NCBI GenBank assembly: GCA_013054445.1
Contig: JAAMPI010000344.1
Span: 1-42,663 of the forward strand
Length of the DNA stretch: 42,663 nt
Source of the DNA: Cudoniella acicularis
Taxonomy: Eukaryota; Ascomycota; Leotiomycetes; Helotiales; Helotiaceae
Reading direction: 5' to 3'
Part shown: piece after piece, positions 11,003 through 20,734 of the stretch
Position numbering within the stretch: position 1 is the first letter of the stretch
How the letters are laid out: each line of letters opens with the position of its first letter
The notes under the pieces: generated by a model
The model's database searches: none
Seen by the model: only the letters and a program-made list of their open reading frames with translations
Told to the model about the DNA's origin: nothing
Program-made: the position numbers and the translations under genes

Positions 11003-11752
11003 TTGTAGATGCAGGCACCTTAGTGGGTGTTATCGAGGCTCCTATGTTCCGATATGAAGGCAAATACTGCTCGTCATCATACTCACAGACAAAACCACGA
11101 TTCCGGATTTATATTTCCAGTTGCGAAATACAAGTTAGGAAGTGGACATGAGGAGCTCATTTTAAAATTAAAGCATAAAGGGAAAACGAACTCTCCTACT
11201 TCCGGGAATGTTAAAAATTTGTTCACTGTTATTATTAAGCTTAAAATATTATTTTTGAATAACATTATCGGGGGGTCTCTTTTACTATGCCTCGTATCTC
11301 ACGTACTGTAAGTTGCTATCTAAACGAAAACGTGTATAAACATATCAAATTAATAAAATAACAAGCAATAATTACTGTGCTTAGACTTTATAAGTGTATA
11401 TTAGGCTCTTATAAGATTTAGCTTTTTAATTATTCCGCGCCAACTTATTTCAAAGGAGCTTAACATTTGAAGTGACTTTCTTTTTTGCGAACGCAAGTGA
11501 TGCGCCAACTTGCGGTGCGTGGGTTATAGTACTACGCAACTGCTGTTAGCGAATTTTTTTTCCTCACCAAAACCAAGTATCGACACCTAGACTTTACTTG
11601 GCAATAACGAACGTAATTCTTATTATTATTATAAGCCAAATAGACCAAATTAATCGCAATTGATCCTTCTTTAATTTGCATAATTAGAAGTTACTATCCC
11701 TGTCGTTCCGTACCTAATATTTAGTGTATTACCCGTCTGCCTTGATATCCAG
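11003..11752. other. AT-rich non-coding, transposon-like surroundings
   Basis: Strongly AT-rich, with no codon bias. A small hairpin has a 7-bp stem (CGCAAGT at 11492-11498 with ACTTGCG at 11508-11514, 9-base loop). GCGCCAACTT occurs twice (about 11437 and 11502), suggesting degraded repeat DNA. No element could be delimited. Confidence 0.4.
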
Positions 11753-11760
11753 GNCATANC

Positions 11761-11976
11761 TANACTGCGTGATGGGTAACCCACGGGTACCCGTTTGNCC
11801 GTGNTTCNCTTTTGTTTCTAGGCNAAATTTAATANGGNATTTTTTNACANAACTGGAAATTTNNAGNCTATTANGAAAATACGATATTTATTAAAAAAAA
11901 AACCTTAGGGCTTTACCCGACGCACGGTTAGGCATGGACCAACTGGTCCGTGTACGGGTACCCATCACGCAGTCTA
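11761..11976. mobile_element. Probable hAT-type MITE with terminal inverted repeats
   Basis: The left end reads TANACTGCGTGATGGGT. The right end, reverse-complemented, reads TAGACTGCGTGATGGGT. All 16 callable bases agree, and both are followed by ACCC-type sequence. GGGTACCC palindromes sit just inside both ends, as in many hAT termini. The 216-bp length with no ORF fits a non-autonomous MITE. The flanking 8-mers (GNCATANC left, TCTATATC right) agree at four of the six called positions, so an 8-bp target duplication is possible but not shown. Thirteen of the 15 Ns of the window lie inside its left half and the other two are in the left flank. Confidence 0.6.
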
Positions 11977-12137
11977 TCTATATCAGGAGGATAATAGTGG
12001 TTTTTAGAGTAATCTCTAGTCAGCAGACTTAAGGAGCTTGTATATAATGAAGAATACGTATTTAGTAGTAAGTTTAATAAAATCAAGGTGATTTCCCATA
12101 CTACAAAGCTTCAGATATCTCCCTATCTAGGATCGTT

Positions 12138-14294
12138 TTAGCTCTCGCTAGACACTCCCCTGACAAATCCCTCTGGTCCTGTGAATCGCAACTTCAGCCT
12201 GCTTAGACTCTTGTCCAATGGTTGTTGAGCCGTCGAATTTTTAGTAAAGACTTCTCTAATCTAATACACTATCAGCGGGTCCAAATCTCATCTATGTACG
12301 AAGCTACTTATTTTAGGGTTCTGCATGGTAATTGCAAAGGTAGATACGTTGGCATCGTAGCTTACGCCATTAGAGTAGAATGAGAAAGCCCCGATTAGAA
12401 CTGCAGCTGTACTTGCGACTAGCATGCAGCTATATACGATGACGAGATTTCTGGATTCGTAGAGGTAGACGGTCTCTGCGAATGCTGTGGTGACGTTTGT
12501 CATTACGGTGTTACCGCGGCATATCAGTCAATTGTTTGAAGTCTTACCAGGATGACATTTTGTCTCATTTGAGTCGGGCATCTCAGACTTTGAGATCTAT
12601 AACCGTACGGGAAACTTACCAAAGTGTAGTATCACTGAGAAGACTCAAGGTTGAGTTTAGTGTGAAGTCCTCGATATCCTGCATAAAAGAGATATTTCGG
12701 ACTTGATCGGGGGAAGCAGTCCGGTTTGTCATATTTGCTGCTTCTTGAATCTTGTTGTCCATGTAGTATACTTGAGATGAGGTAGCCAGATGGGTATTTA
12801 CTATCTCGGCATCTTCGTTGACTACGGGAGTACTGTTTGCATCGATCCACCAAGATTCAGAACCTAAGAGGTATGTGCCAATCTCTTGAAAATAAGCAAA
12901 GTATGCATATAGTTCTGCATTCGAACGACCTAGTTGGGCTGACTAGATGTCACTGTAGCCTAGATCGTTCATCCATTTTATCTCAATGACGGTAATATTA
13001 GACACTTGATTACTGAATTCAACATTAACTACCAACGAGGAGTTGTAAAGCTGGCAATTGATGAACTCCATCTGGGTCTGGTTGCCAGTGTCAGAGCGAG
13101 CTGTTGGAATCGCAATCCAGATATCCCCAGCCAAGCTTAAGAAGCCATAAAATGCAATATTCAAATCGGTCATAACCTGGGAGGAGTTCCACCAGGGCTG
13201 TAGGGTCATTTCGTACGTATTATTGGGCCCACCACGCAAATTCTCCCAAATTGGCAAGACCCCAAAATACCCAATATCGTCATGAGCATAATCGGGGTCA
13301 TCTGGGCTTTTACCCGGTAGGTTAGGGGTGGTGTCCCAGTGGAAGGTTTGGTTATTCAAGGATTGTGGCGTTAAGCGGTATCCAAAAGTATACGGATTGT
13401 TACTATTAGTGAAATTTCCTACGGTCATCATTATCGAAATAAGCTGAGACTGTACTGTGCCGTTGGCTGAGCTGCACCGCAGAAGTGGAGCGTATGCTCG
13501 AAGGCTGTAAGAGATATTTGACTGTGAAATTGGTGGCTGGAGAGATTCTCGTTGCCTAGACATAGCGACTGCACTGATAACTCTTGTAAGGCGCGATGTC
13601 GCTTGGCTTGGATTGGCAGTTAGTCTGACACGATAAGCAAAGTTTTGCTGCAGACTTGAGTTTGATATTCCTATGGTGGGGACTTCGATAGTTGAAGAGT
13701 TGGATAACATGGAACGTGTGACCGAGAGCGTTGCTGGTGCAAAAACAGCTGTCAATGGTAAAGACCTAACATATATCAGACATGTATCCGCGTAGTTGCA
13801 AAAGTCGGGCAGTTATCTACCAGAAAACGATTGCTAAGATAACTCCGATCCTGATTTTTGATAGCAGCTCCCAGTTCCAGAATGAAAACACGTTGTTGCT
13901 AAGGCTAAAGGCATCGTTGATTGTTTGGGGTGAAATCGGACTTCTTCTCAGTGACCTCCATAAATACTGCGTATAAGCGATCCCGACAGCAATCTTCAAT
14001 AGGAAGCTAACTGCAATAGCAAAACCATTGCCGAATCTGACAAAAATACAAGTCAGATGGCTCTTGACAAAATTCTAGGTGACCGAGAAGAACAGGGTAC
14101 TCTACCGCAGAGACCATTGCTGCTTTGTGGCTGAACCGACGACTCGGCCATCAAGCCAGCGATAATAAAAATGATGTCCAATTGCAACAAGCAGTCCAGC
14201 TAGTAAGGTACTAGTCATTATTGTAGGGTAAAGCCAATGGATTTGAGTTTGGACTGCAGTCAAATCAGAGGAAGAGGAGGACCCCGATGATCAA
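12138..14294 (-). pseudogene. DUF3433 (formylmethionine deformylase-like) membrane protein pseudogene
   Basis: Minus-strand exons can be traced: 14294-14106, 14036-13821, 13765-12620 and about 12510-12138. The first three junctions are normal (GTAGAG..CAG; GTAGAT..TTAG). Recognisable family segments are LLAGLLVAIGHHFYYRWLDG, IAYTQYLWRSLRRSPIS, FSFWNWELLSKIRIGVILA and FAPATLSVTRS, then an Asn-rich (glycosylatable) extracellular part, and near the end a helix (IVYSCMLVASTAAVLIGAF) with FYSNGVSYDANVSTFAI. The remnant is broken by TAG at 12945-12943, TGA at 12290-12288 and a TAG about 25 bp further on. Beyond these the frame still reads SRLKLRFTGPEGFVRG. The last splice acceptor is also degraded, and the 5' end is cut by a stop near 14297. 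Members are large multipass fungal membrane proteins of unknown function. Confidence 0.8.
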
Positions 14295-15018
14295 CACTCG
14301 GATTTCTTCAACTTCCCACCGCCCGACACCGCTTTCGATGCTGCCTTTCATACTGCAATCTCAGCTGATGATCAGGGCACAAGTAACATCGAAGCCATCA
14401 GCCTCTCCAACCTCGCCGCAGCCCGAGAAGCCTTTCCCCCGCTTTCTCACCTATTCCCTCACCTTCCGACCCGATGAACTCTCCAACATCTCCACCTTCA
14501 TATTCGACAAGATCCTCTCACCCATCAACGCAAAGTCCCTCCTACAATGCTTATTTTCAGACCGAAACAACCTTCCCAACAATGTTCACCACCCAAAAAC
14601 TCCCACTGTGCCAAATCAAATCCCCGACACGGACTTCCCGCTCCCCTTCCGCAACTTCTCACAAGCATTACGAATAGTAAAGCGCCATGCATACAAGGAA
14701 GAAACAACTGAAAACTGTTTCAGACAATTTTTACGTACGACGTATGAGCTTGCTTTATGGAATAGTTTGCAAGAATTATATTCTCTTGCTAAGCAGAAAG
14801 ACCTTAAGCTAATAAAATTTCTCCAGAAATATGATGGAGATGATTCGAATAGGAAACTTAAGCTACGCGTGAGGGTGTTCTTTCGCACTGGGCTAGGTGT
14901 GGATCCTAATGGGAATTTCTTTGTCGGTACGATGAGGAAGATTAGGAGGTTGGCTAGTTTGGTTGAGAGCTTTGGGGAGGGGATTGTGGTGCTGGTTAGT
15001 AGGGGGGGCTTTGACTGA
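14287..15018 (+). CDS. Hypothetical ORF, probably a rearranged gene fragment
   Basis: One 243-codon ORF opens at 14287, but the best coding signal changes frame inside it. From about 14265 to 14470 a different plus frame has clean fungal codon use (EEEEDPDDQHSDFFNFPPPD, then NIEAISLSNLAAAREAFPPL) and stops at TGA near 14476. From 14474 a third frame reads MNSPTSPPSYSTRSSHPS. From about 14610 the long ORF looks real (DTDFPLPFRNFSQALRIVKR, NCFRQFLRTTYELALWNSLQ), a charged helical segment down to TGA at 15018. I do not recognise the family. The acidic start abuts the truncated 5' end of the minus-strand DUF3433 pseudogene, so a rearrangement breakpoint is likely. Treat as a broken or chimeric gene, not a reliable CDS. 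Confidence 0.35.
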   Translation: MINTRISSTSHRPTPLSMLPFILQSQLMIRAQVTSKPSASPTSPQPEKPFPRFLTYSLTFRPDELSNISTFIFDKILSPINAKSLLQCLFSDRNNLPNNVHHPKTPTVPNQIPDTDFPLPFRNFSQALRIVKRHAYKEETTENCFRQFLRTTYELALWNSLQELYSLAKQKDLKLIKFLQKYDGDDSNRKLKLRVRVFFRTGLGVDPNGNFFVGTMRKIRRLASLVESFGEGIVVLVSRGGFD

Positions 15019-15069
15019 TATTTGGTGCGTATTTCGTCATTTTCTTTTTCTTTTCCATAATCAGTTTTC

Positions 15070-15480
15070 ATGGGAAAAAGAAATCTGACCAGAGGGGCTT
15101 TCAGTGAAGTACGTAACAGTTGGCGTATTTCCCGAATGGATCGTGTTAGCGCTCAGCTTCTGCGTATACTTCCTTCCTTCAAAAAGGTCTGCGGATTAGC
15201 AAGGAATAAAATTGTGAAACCACTGTTGGCGGGTAAGAGGTTGGAGTTGATTGGGGAAGAATTTGGGGATGTGATGGATGTTGTTATGGCAGTTCGTGTT
15301 TTGAAGAGTGGGTGTACTAAGAGAAAGAAGAAAAAGCAGCAGAAGACGTTGCTTTTGGAGCAGAGAAGGGTGAAGAAGTTGTTGAAAAAAGAGAAGACAA
15401 GGGCGCATTTGGAAAAGAAAAGGGAGAAGCGGTTTTTGAAACGTAAGAAGAAGCGATTGGAAATTATGGCGTCACCGTGA
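15070..15480 (+). CDS. Hypothetical Lys-rich ORF
   Basis: 136 codons with ATG. The last 60 residues are almost all Lys, Arg, Glu and Leu (for example RRVKKLLKKEKTRAHLEKK), a basic coiled-coil or nucleolar-like tail that could also arise by chance from purine-rich DNA. It may be a 3' exon of the preceding ORF: an intron with donor GTTAGT near 15000, a TTTTCTTTTTCTTTTCC tract and acceptor AATCAG at about 15065 looks good, but the phase does not carry the frame across. No family recognised. Confidence 0.25.
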   Translation: MGKRNLTRGAFSEVRNSWRISRMDRVSAQLLRILPSFKKVCGLARNKIVKPLLAGKRLELIGEEFGDVMDVVMAVRVLKSGCTKRKKKKQQKTLLLEQRRVKKLLKKEKTRAHLEKKREKRFLKRKKKRLEIMASP

Positions 15481-15585
15481 CTTCTGCAGTTGTATTTCCT
15501 TAGGGAATACTGCCTCCATTTCTTAAAAGGAAGTGGGATCGCATCAACCATTCAATTAAAAAAACATTTCAGATTCAACACTATC

Positions 15586-17084
15586 TCACGCAATAGGATT
15601 CTTCGTAATCCCCACAAGCAACTCCTCTAACTCCAATACATCTTCTAACCCCTCCAAACCCAAACAAAGTTTCTCAATCCTATCCCTCCTCTCGTCATCA
15701 ATAACCCCATTCGTAAGGCCCCTCCACTTCTCCACAATCTCCCTATTCGACAGCTCAGGATTAACCCCCCTCGCAGCTTTAACCTCTGCCTCCAACTTCA
15801 CCCCATCTTCAAAAACCACTTCAATCCGCTGCCCAAAATTCAAACTGTCATCCAAAACACATGTCGTTTTATCAACTAACTCCCAGATTGCATCTCGTTC
15901 AAGCATATCATGCCTAAACTGCGCAGGCATAACTTGATTGTCTAGTAATTGCGTCATGGATGCGTATGCAATGCTCATTTGGGCACCAACACTTGTTGCG
16001 GGCCGAGAGAGTTTGAAGCCTCCATGATGGAAGGAAACTTCGCCCATGTGTAATTCTATGCTCTTGATTTCCTTTAAATCTTTTATTTTCACGGGATGCT
16101 GTTCCTGTAATTTCCGTACGCAGTCAATTCCCGCGTGCGTAGCGGCCATCGCAGCATATGGCTTTAGTCGCACGTTTTCGGTTTTCCATTCTTCGCCGAC
16201 TCCTTTGGTGATTTCGTCGAGGAGATACTGTGGCTCTTTCCCGTTGCCTTTACTGAACATTTTCTAAGAACCCCGCCGTACTCACGCTCGTACACTTTTT
16301 TGATTCCCACATACCCACCACGTGCGAGAAGAGTTCCTAATAAGCCGTTGCGAGCTGCAAAACCGTGCTGCATTCTCTTGACTTCACTTTCAAACTGCGC
16401 TGACATGAGACCACAAGCCTGCGTACATGCAATTCCCAGTGCATCCTCGGTTTGCGCAGCAGAAAGCTCAAGCAACTTGGAAGAAGCGGCAGCTGAAACT
16501 GAGGGGCCAAATACGGCACCAGAGTGCCAACCAGTGGTAAGAACATGTTTCCCGTAAAGGGCATTTCCGACGCGGGGTCCAACTTCGAGACCTACAAGGT
16601 ATGCGAGGAGGAAAGAGGAACCGTTGACTTTTTGACCGGATTTTGCGACGGAGGATACGGCGGCGAGAAGTGAGGGGAGAATGATGGCGTTTGAGTGGAG
16701 TGGTGCCTCACTGTGCCAGTCGTCGAGCTCGAAGCCTTGGATGAAAGTGCCGTTCAGGAGGGCGGCTGACATTGGGCTGATTTTCTGCGGCATATTAGCT
16801 CATCTGGCACATTAGTAAGAAATTTAAAGTTCATATACCCTCTCCCACCCAAATACCGAACATGATCCTGGGGATTCCATCTCGAGGATCGCATTTGCAG
16901 CTTTTTCAGACCAAGGCAAATGGGCGCCAACGAGTGCGCAAGCAATTCCATCCAGAATAATATGTTTAGCTCTAGTTTGAACTGAAACCGGTATGTCGGA
17001 GAGCTGAAGGGAATTGATCCAAAGGCAAAGTTTGCCAGTTTCGCCATTTGGATCCATTGACAATTCCGTACTAGAAGTACTCAT
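15586..17084 (-). CDS. MmgE/PrpD-family enzyme (cis-aconitate decarboxylase / 2-methylcitrate dehydratase-like), frameshifted
   Basis: Exon 1 is 17084-16839 and exon 2 is 16784-15586, separated by a 54-bp intron (GTATAT...CGCAG, phase 0). About 480 residues are encoded, normal for the family. Exon 1 has LWINSLQLSDIPVSVQTRAK and AKHIILDGIACALVGA. Exon 2 starts KISPMSAALLNGTFIQGFE followed by LDDWHSEAPLHSNAI, the family's active-site region (Asp/His). The reading frame breaks at 16258-16274 between EREYGG and MFSKGNGKEPQYLLDEITKG. Two homopolymers sit there (AAAA at 16260-16263 and GGGG at 16271-16274, minus sense); losing one base from each restores a family-like sequence. Exon 2 length (1199) is two bases over a multiple of three, which agrees. 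Substrate is unknown. It is divergent from the Cyc2-like gene. Confidence 0.85.
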
Positions 17085-17816
17085 CTTTAACGGTTTCGTA
17101 ATTGGTCTTAAATAAGAGATTGTAGGTAAATGCGATATAATTGACAAATTTATTAGAGAATGAGCGAGACAAAATGGAAGCTTATATACAAGAAATATAT
17201 TTGAGGAAAGACTCCACTTGAAGGAGAACCTTATTTTGTTGTTATCCCCTCTCCGATTAACACCGGTTAGTCGGTGCATCGGCGGTATGCGGGGCACAAT
17301 CGGGTGCCTGCGAGGTGATGATTACGTATGTAAATTCTAGAGAGCTAGGAGATTGATAACCCATTTGAATGCACTTGCAATCGATTAATTAAGTGAAATC
17401 AAGAGCGGGACAACTTTCCTCCTGGGCTTGAGCATTCGGGTTTCGGCCAGAATGTAACCGGTTCCCGGGGCGATTACCTTAAGTCCGCCATGAAAGCTCC
17501 ATAAAGAGGGTCGGGAGTCGGGAGTCGGGATCTGGTGCGGTAGAAGAGCTTCGTTGATGGTTTGGATATTGCTCCATGAGGACGGCCAGTTCGCCTGACT
17601 TGCGTGAGACTCCTGGATGAATTTCGATGAAGGGATTTTTGTGTTCGTTCTTGGGAAAGAAATGAAAAGGAGAGAAGGAAATTATTTGGAGGAAGCAAGC
17701 TGGGTGTGTCTCCAGCCGGCTAATTGTACACTTGCACATACCGCCTTCCTTTGATAGAAGTCAACAAGGCAGAATGCTTGAGAGATAAATTTTGTTCTTT
17801 GCTCTGATCACCGCGC
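17085..17816. promoter_or_regulatory. Shared intergenic region of a divergent gene pair
   Basis: About 730 bp between the start codons of the MmgE/PrpD and Cyc2-like genes, so it should contain both promoters. Three exact tandem copies of GTCGGGA lie at 17510-17530. ORFs on the minus strand at 17474-17926 lack codon bias. No canonical TATA box was recognised for either gene. Confidence 0.5.
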
Positions 17817-18989
17817 ATGGAATTGGCACATATTGCAAGGAGGCAATGCCTCTTGAACAGATCAAGGCTCTTTCCGACGACATTTTGTTCAAAGTTTCCA
17901 CCTTCGTCAATCTTCACCAACAACACCGTCTACCAGTTCAGCTCGACAACGCGTCAAACGCTTCAGCAAAATGGTATTCATCACGATGACCACATCTCCA
18001 GTACAAAGCAGCAGAAAGGCTCGCGCGGACCGGGTCGTCGCAGGGTTATCGCGCCAGCTATCGTAACCTTTTCTTTGGCCAGTGCGTGTCTATACTGGTA
18101 TACTCAAAAATCAGACAGTAGCCTCAAAATATTCGATCGACCACGCTTCACACCCTTCAAAATCGTCCGCAGAGAAGAAGTATCACCTACCAGCATCCTC
18201 CTCACCCTTCGACCGAGTCTCTGGAAACCAGACAAAGCGAACGCAGATCCTTACGAAGAGCAATGGCGGAAGGGAACATGGTCAGTGGAGGCCAAGCAAC
18301 CACAGTTGCAGATTGCGAGGGCCTACACACCTCTTCCGCCGATTGAGGGAGGCACACCAGGAGATCTGCGATTTCTGATACGAAGAGAACATAAAGGAGA
18401 GGTTTCGGGGTATTTACACGATCTTCCAGTGGACGCGGAGGTGCAATTAAGAGGACCAAACCCAGAATTCGAGCTCCCCGATGAGGTGACAGACGTGATC
18501 TTCTTAGCGGGTGGGACTGGCATCGCACCGGCATTGCAAGTTGCCCACTCGCTGTTGGAAATGAGAAAAGGACCATTACCTCCAAAGATACGAATAGTAT
18601 GGGCGAGTCGAAAACGGGCAGACTGCGTAGGGTACGACGCACCCATTACAACAGAATCTGGGAAGGGTGCTGGACAGGTTGTGGAAATGCTACAAAGTTT
18701 TCAGAAGAAATATCCCGACAGACTTGTAGTAGAATATTTTGTAGATGAAGAAGGGACATTTCCGGACCAGAAGAAGATATCACAGATGACGAAATCGAGA
18801 GCCAGCATCAGGATGCAACCAATTGCCTCGAGGATCGATTCTAGGCTTCTCTTCGTGTCTGGTCCAGAAGGCTTCGTGAATTTTCTGGCTGGTCCAAGGA
18901 AGTGGGAGGATGGAAAAGAGACTCAAGGACAATTGGGCGGTATCCTTGGCCGGATGGGGCTGCGAGACTGGAAAGTATGGAAACATTGA
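17817..18989 (+). CDS. CYC2: Cyc2-like mitochondrial FAD/NAD(P)H oxidoreductase
   Basis: A single exon of 390 residues. The N-terminus is rich in Arg and Ser with no acids at first (MELAHIARRQCLLNRSRLFP), a likely mitochondrial targeting sequence. One membrane helix follows (APAIVTFSLASACLYWYT, about residues 79-96). The catalytic part is a ferredoxin-reductase-type module: ARAYTPLPP is the flavin-binding RxYT motif, GEVSGYLHDLPVDAEVQLRGP follows, and FLAGGTGIAPALQVAHSLL is the nucleotide-binding glycine motif. VWASRKRADC and LLFVSGPEGFVNFL complete the NAD(P) domain. Yeast Cyc2 (about 366 residues) is an inner-membrane flavoprotein that helps haem attachment to cytochrome c. A mitochondrial cytochrome b5 reductase is the main alternative, but the long linker and C-terminus fit Cyc2 better. 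Confidence 0.75.
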   Translation: MELAHIARRQCLLNRSRLFPTTFCSKFPPSSIFTNNTVYQFSSTTRQTLQQNGIHHDDHISSTKQQKGSRGPGRRRVIAPAIVTFSLASACLYWYTQKSDSSLKIFDRPRFTPFKIVRREEVSPTSILLTLRPSLWKPDKANADPYEEQWRKGTWSVEAKQPQLQIARAYTPLPPIEGGTPGDLRFLIRREHKGEVSGYLHDLPVDAEVQLRGPNPEFELPDEVTDVIFLAGGTGIAPALQVAHSLLEMRKGPLPPKIRIVWASRKRADCVGYDAPITTESGKGAGQVVEMLQSFQKKYPDRLVVEYFVDEEGTFPDQKKISQMTKSRASIRMQPIASRIDSRLLFVSGPEGFVNFLAGPRKWEDGKETQGQLGGILGRMGLRDWKVWKH

Positions 18990-19536
18990 ACCATTCTTCT
19001 CCGCAGAAGCTCGTCTGAATTTCAATTGCCTTTCAACTCATCTGCCGTGGACGTATTGGAAGCCTCGATCATCTTTCATTTTCACTTATTGATTTCTCCA
19101 GTCATGTATTTCCCTCCAAGGGCAACCTCACTTCTGTTATGCTCGTTTCCCCGCAAGCTCCCTCAAGCAGAACAACATCAACTCCGTTTCACCAGCTCCA
19201 ATTTGGCTCCATGGCTCTCTTTGCCAGGGCTTGAAAGTATAATTTGTCCTTGTCTTTGGTTTCATACACTCTTCAGCCATCAACCCTTTTTGAGGAGCGA
19301 ATCCATCAAATAAGAGCACCGTAAGCAGGAGGTGATCCTATTGGAGAACAGCCGAATGTTGTTGGCGCATTAAAACTCGCACCCAAGGCAACATCACAAT
19401 TCCATACGAAAATCGAACAAGTACATCCAATCTCAATGTGCACTACGCCCCACCACAACAGCCACGACTAGAGGTTACCCTTGGCGAGGAATCTGCAAAT
19501 TTCAAGTGACTTTCGACTGTACAATCTCCCTTTGCT
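18990..19536. other. Intergenic region
   Basis: About 550 bp with only short random ORFs. It marks the end of the intact gene block and the start of the decayed island. Confidence 0.45.
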
Positions 19537-20395
19537 ATGGAGGGCCTCATCGGCTCATTCTTAGATCTTGAACTTCCAAACAACATTGACCTAGCTTCAC
19601 AGAGGACCGTCCAGAAAAAGCTAAAGGCTTCGCGCAGCGAGACTTTTACCCGTTTTCCTGACTTACCAACGGAAATACGCCTTGCGATCTGGAGATGCTG
19701 CTTTCCACCTCCCCGAAAAGTCAACCTCTCCCCTGGGAAGGCCTGTTTTCGAAGAAGCTGCCACCCCGCTCTATAGAAAGGGTCACCTTCTGGTCCCATC
19801 ATCTTTCATTGTAATATCATCCATCGCAAGCTATCACGCCTACAACGTCTAGTCACACTTTGGATCAATAGCGAGAGTCGATCCGACACTAAACCACTAC
19901 CTAATAATTGTCCGTACACCCCTTTATGATCTTCGTATGCAGAAGTTGGACATAACACCACCAGACCTTCGCCTGAATCTTAATTCCGATATCCTGTCTC
20001 TCACACGGGGACAACTTCTCTACGATTTCCATTGTTGGGCCAAAGACATAGCCTCCGTCAATCCCAAAGGCATAAAACGCACCGAAGTCCGAGGGGTGTT
20101 CTGGGGCCAAGAAATGGAAGATTGTGAATCTAGCCCTGTACACTTGCTTGGCTTGCTTCAAGATCTGGAAGAGATGTTGGCTGTGTTTTGTGCAAGGTAC
20201 AACCCGGACAATTCCCGGAGCGATGAAAATGTTGCCTGGAGCAAGCGAGAATTTGACCAGTATTTAGAAAAGCTCAAAGTTGAAGGGAAGATTGAGAATA
20301 TATCAAAGACTATATTCACGGTTCCGGTGAAGCGTCTAGAGTGGAATATGAAGATGCAGTGGAAGGTGCTTGATGTTACGGACGCTGGGCAATAA
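19537..20395 (+). pseudogene. 2EXR-domain protein, broken copy
   Basis: The ATG at 19537 opens a normal 2EXR start: FTRFPDLPTEIRLAIWRCCF followed by PPPRKVNL. The frame then ends at TAG (19774-19776). Coding sense continues in another frame (PVFEEAATPLYRKGHLLVPS, to about 19857) and then, after a gap, in an ORF from 19937 to 20395 with fair codon bias (LTRGQLLYDFHCWAKDIA, then LQDLEEMLAVFCARYNP), ending DAGQ. Between the halves the usual residues linking the 2EXR motif to the middle domain are missing, so both an internal deletion and frameshifts are needed. 2EXR proteins are a very large fungal family of unknown function. The missing middle cannot be supplied by introns that I can see. Confidence 0.72.
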
Positions 20396-20734
20396 AGACT
20401 TTCGGCGAGTGAAATATTTGAGAGAACGCAAGCCAAGTGTGCGTTTAACTGTTTACAACAGCTCTTTTAGGCCAAAGAAAACTGATTGAACAGAATCCTA
20501 CTTCCCTGGGGATACTTCCGGACCTTTTTCGCAATCGGATCATCAAATGAAGAATTTCTCAAGCCTCAAACTCATCCGTCACCCTTGTGCAAATACTTTT
20601 CTTCAACTGATCGACTCTTCACATCACTTCCTCTCTTTAATTTTTGTTTCAAAATCTCTGGTTACCATAATAGAACTATTACCTTTTTCCAGCTCACTCA
20701 AGTTCCCCAACTCTACCCCAGCGGTATCCCCATC
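20396..20734. other. Spacer between two pseudogenes
   Basis: About 340 bp. Two short ORFs (20486 and 20547 starts) overlap in different frames and show no recognisable domain. Nothing supportable. Confidence 0.35.

Noticed and set aside
16259..16280. 22-base GTGAGT...TTAG string as an intron in the MmgE/PrpD gene
   Set aside because: Far below the 46-bp minimum seen here, removes conserved REYGG, and does not restore the frame.
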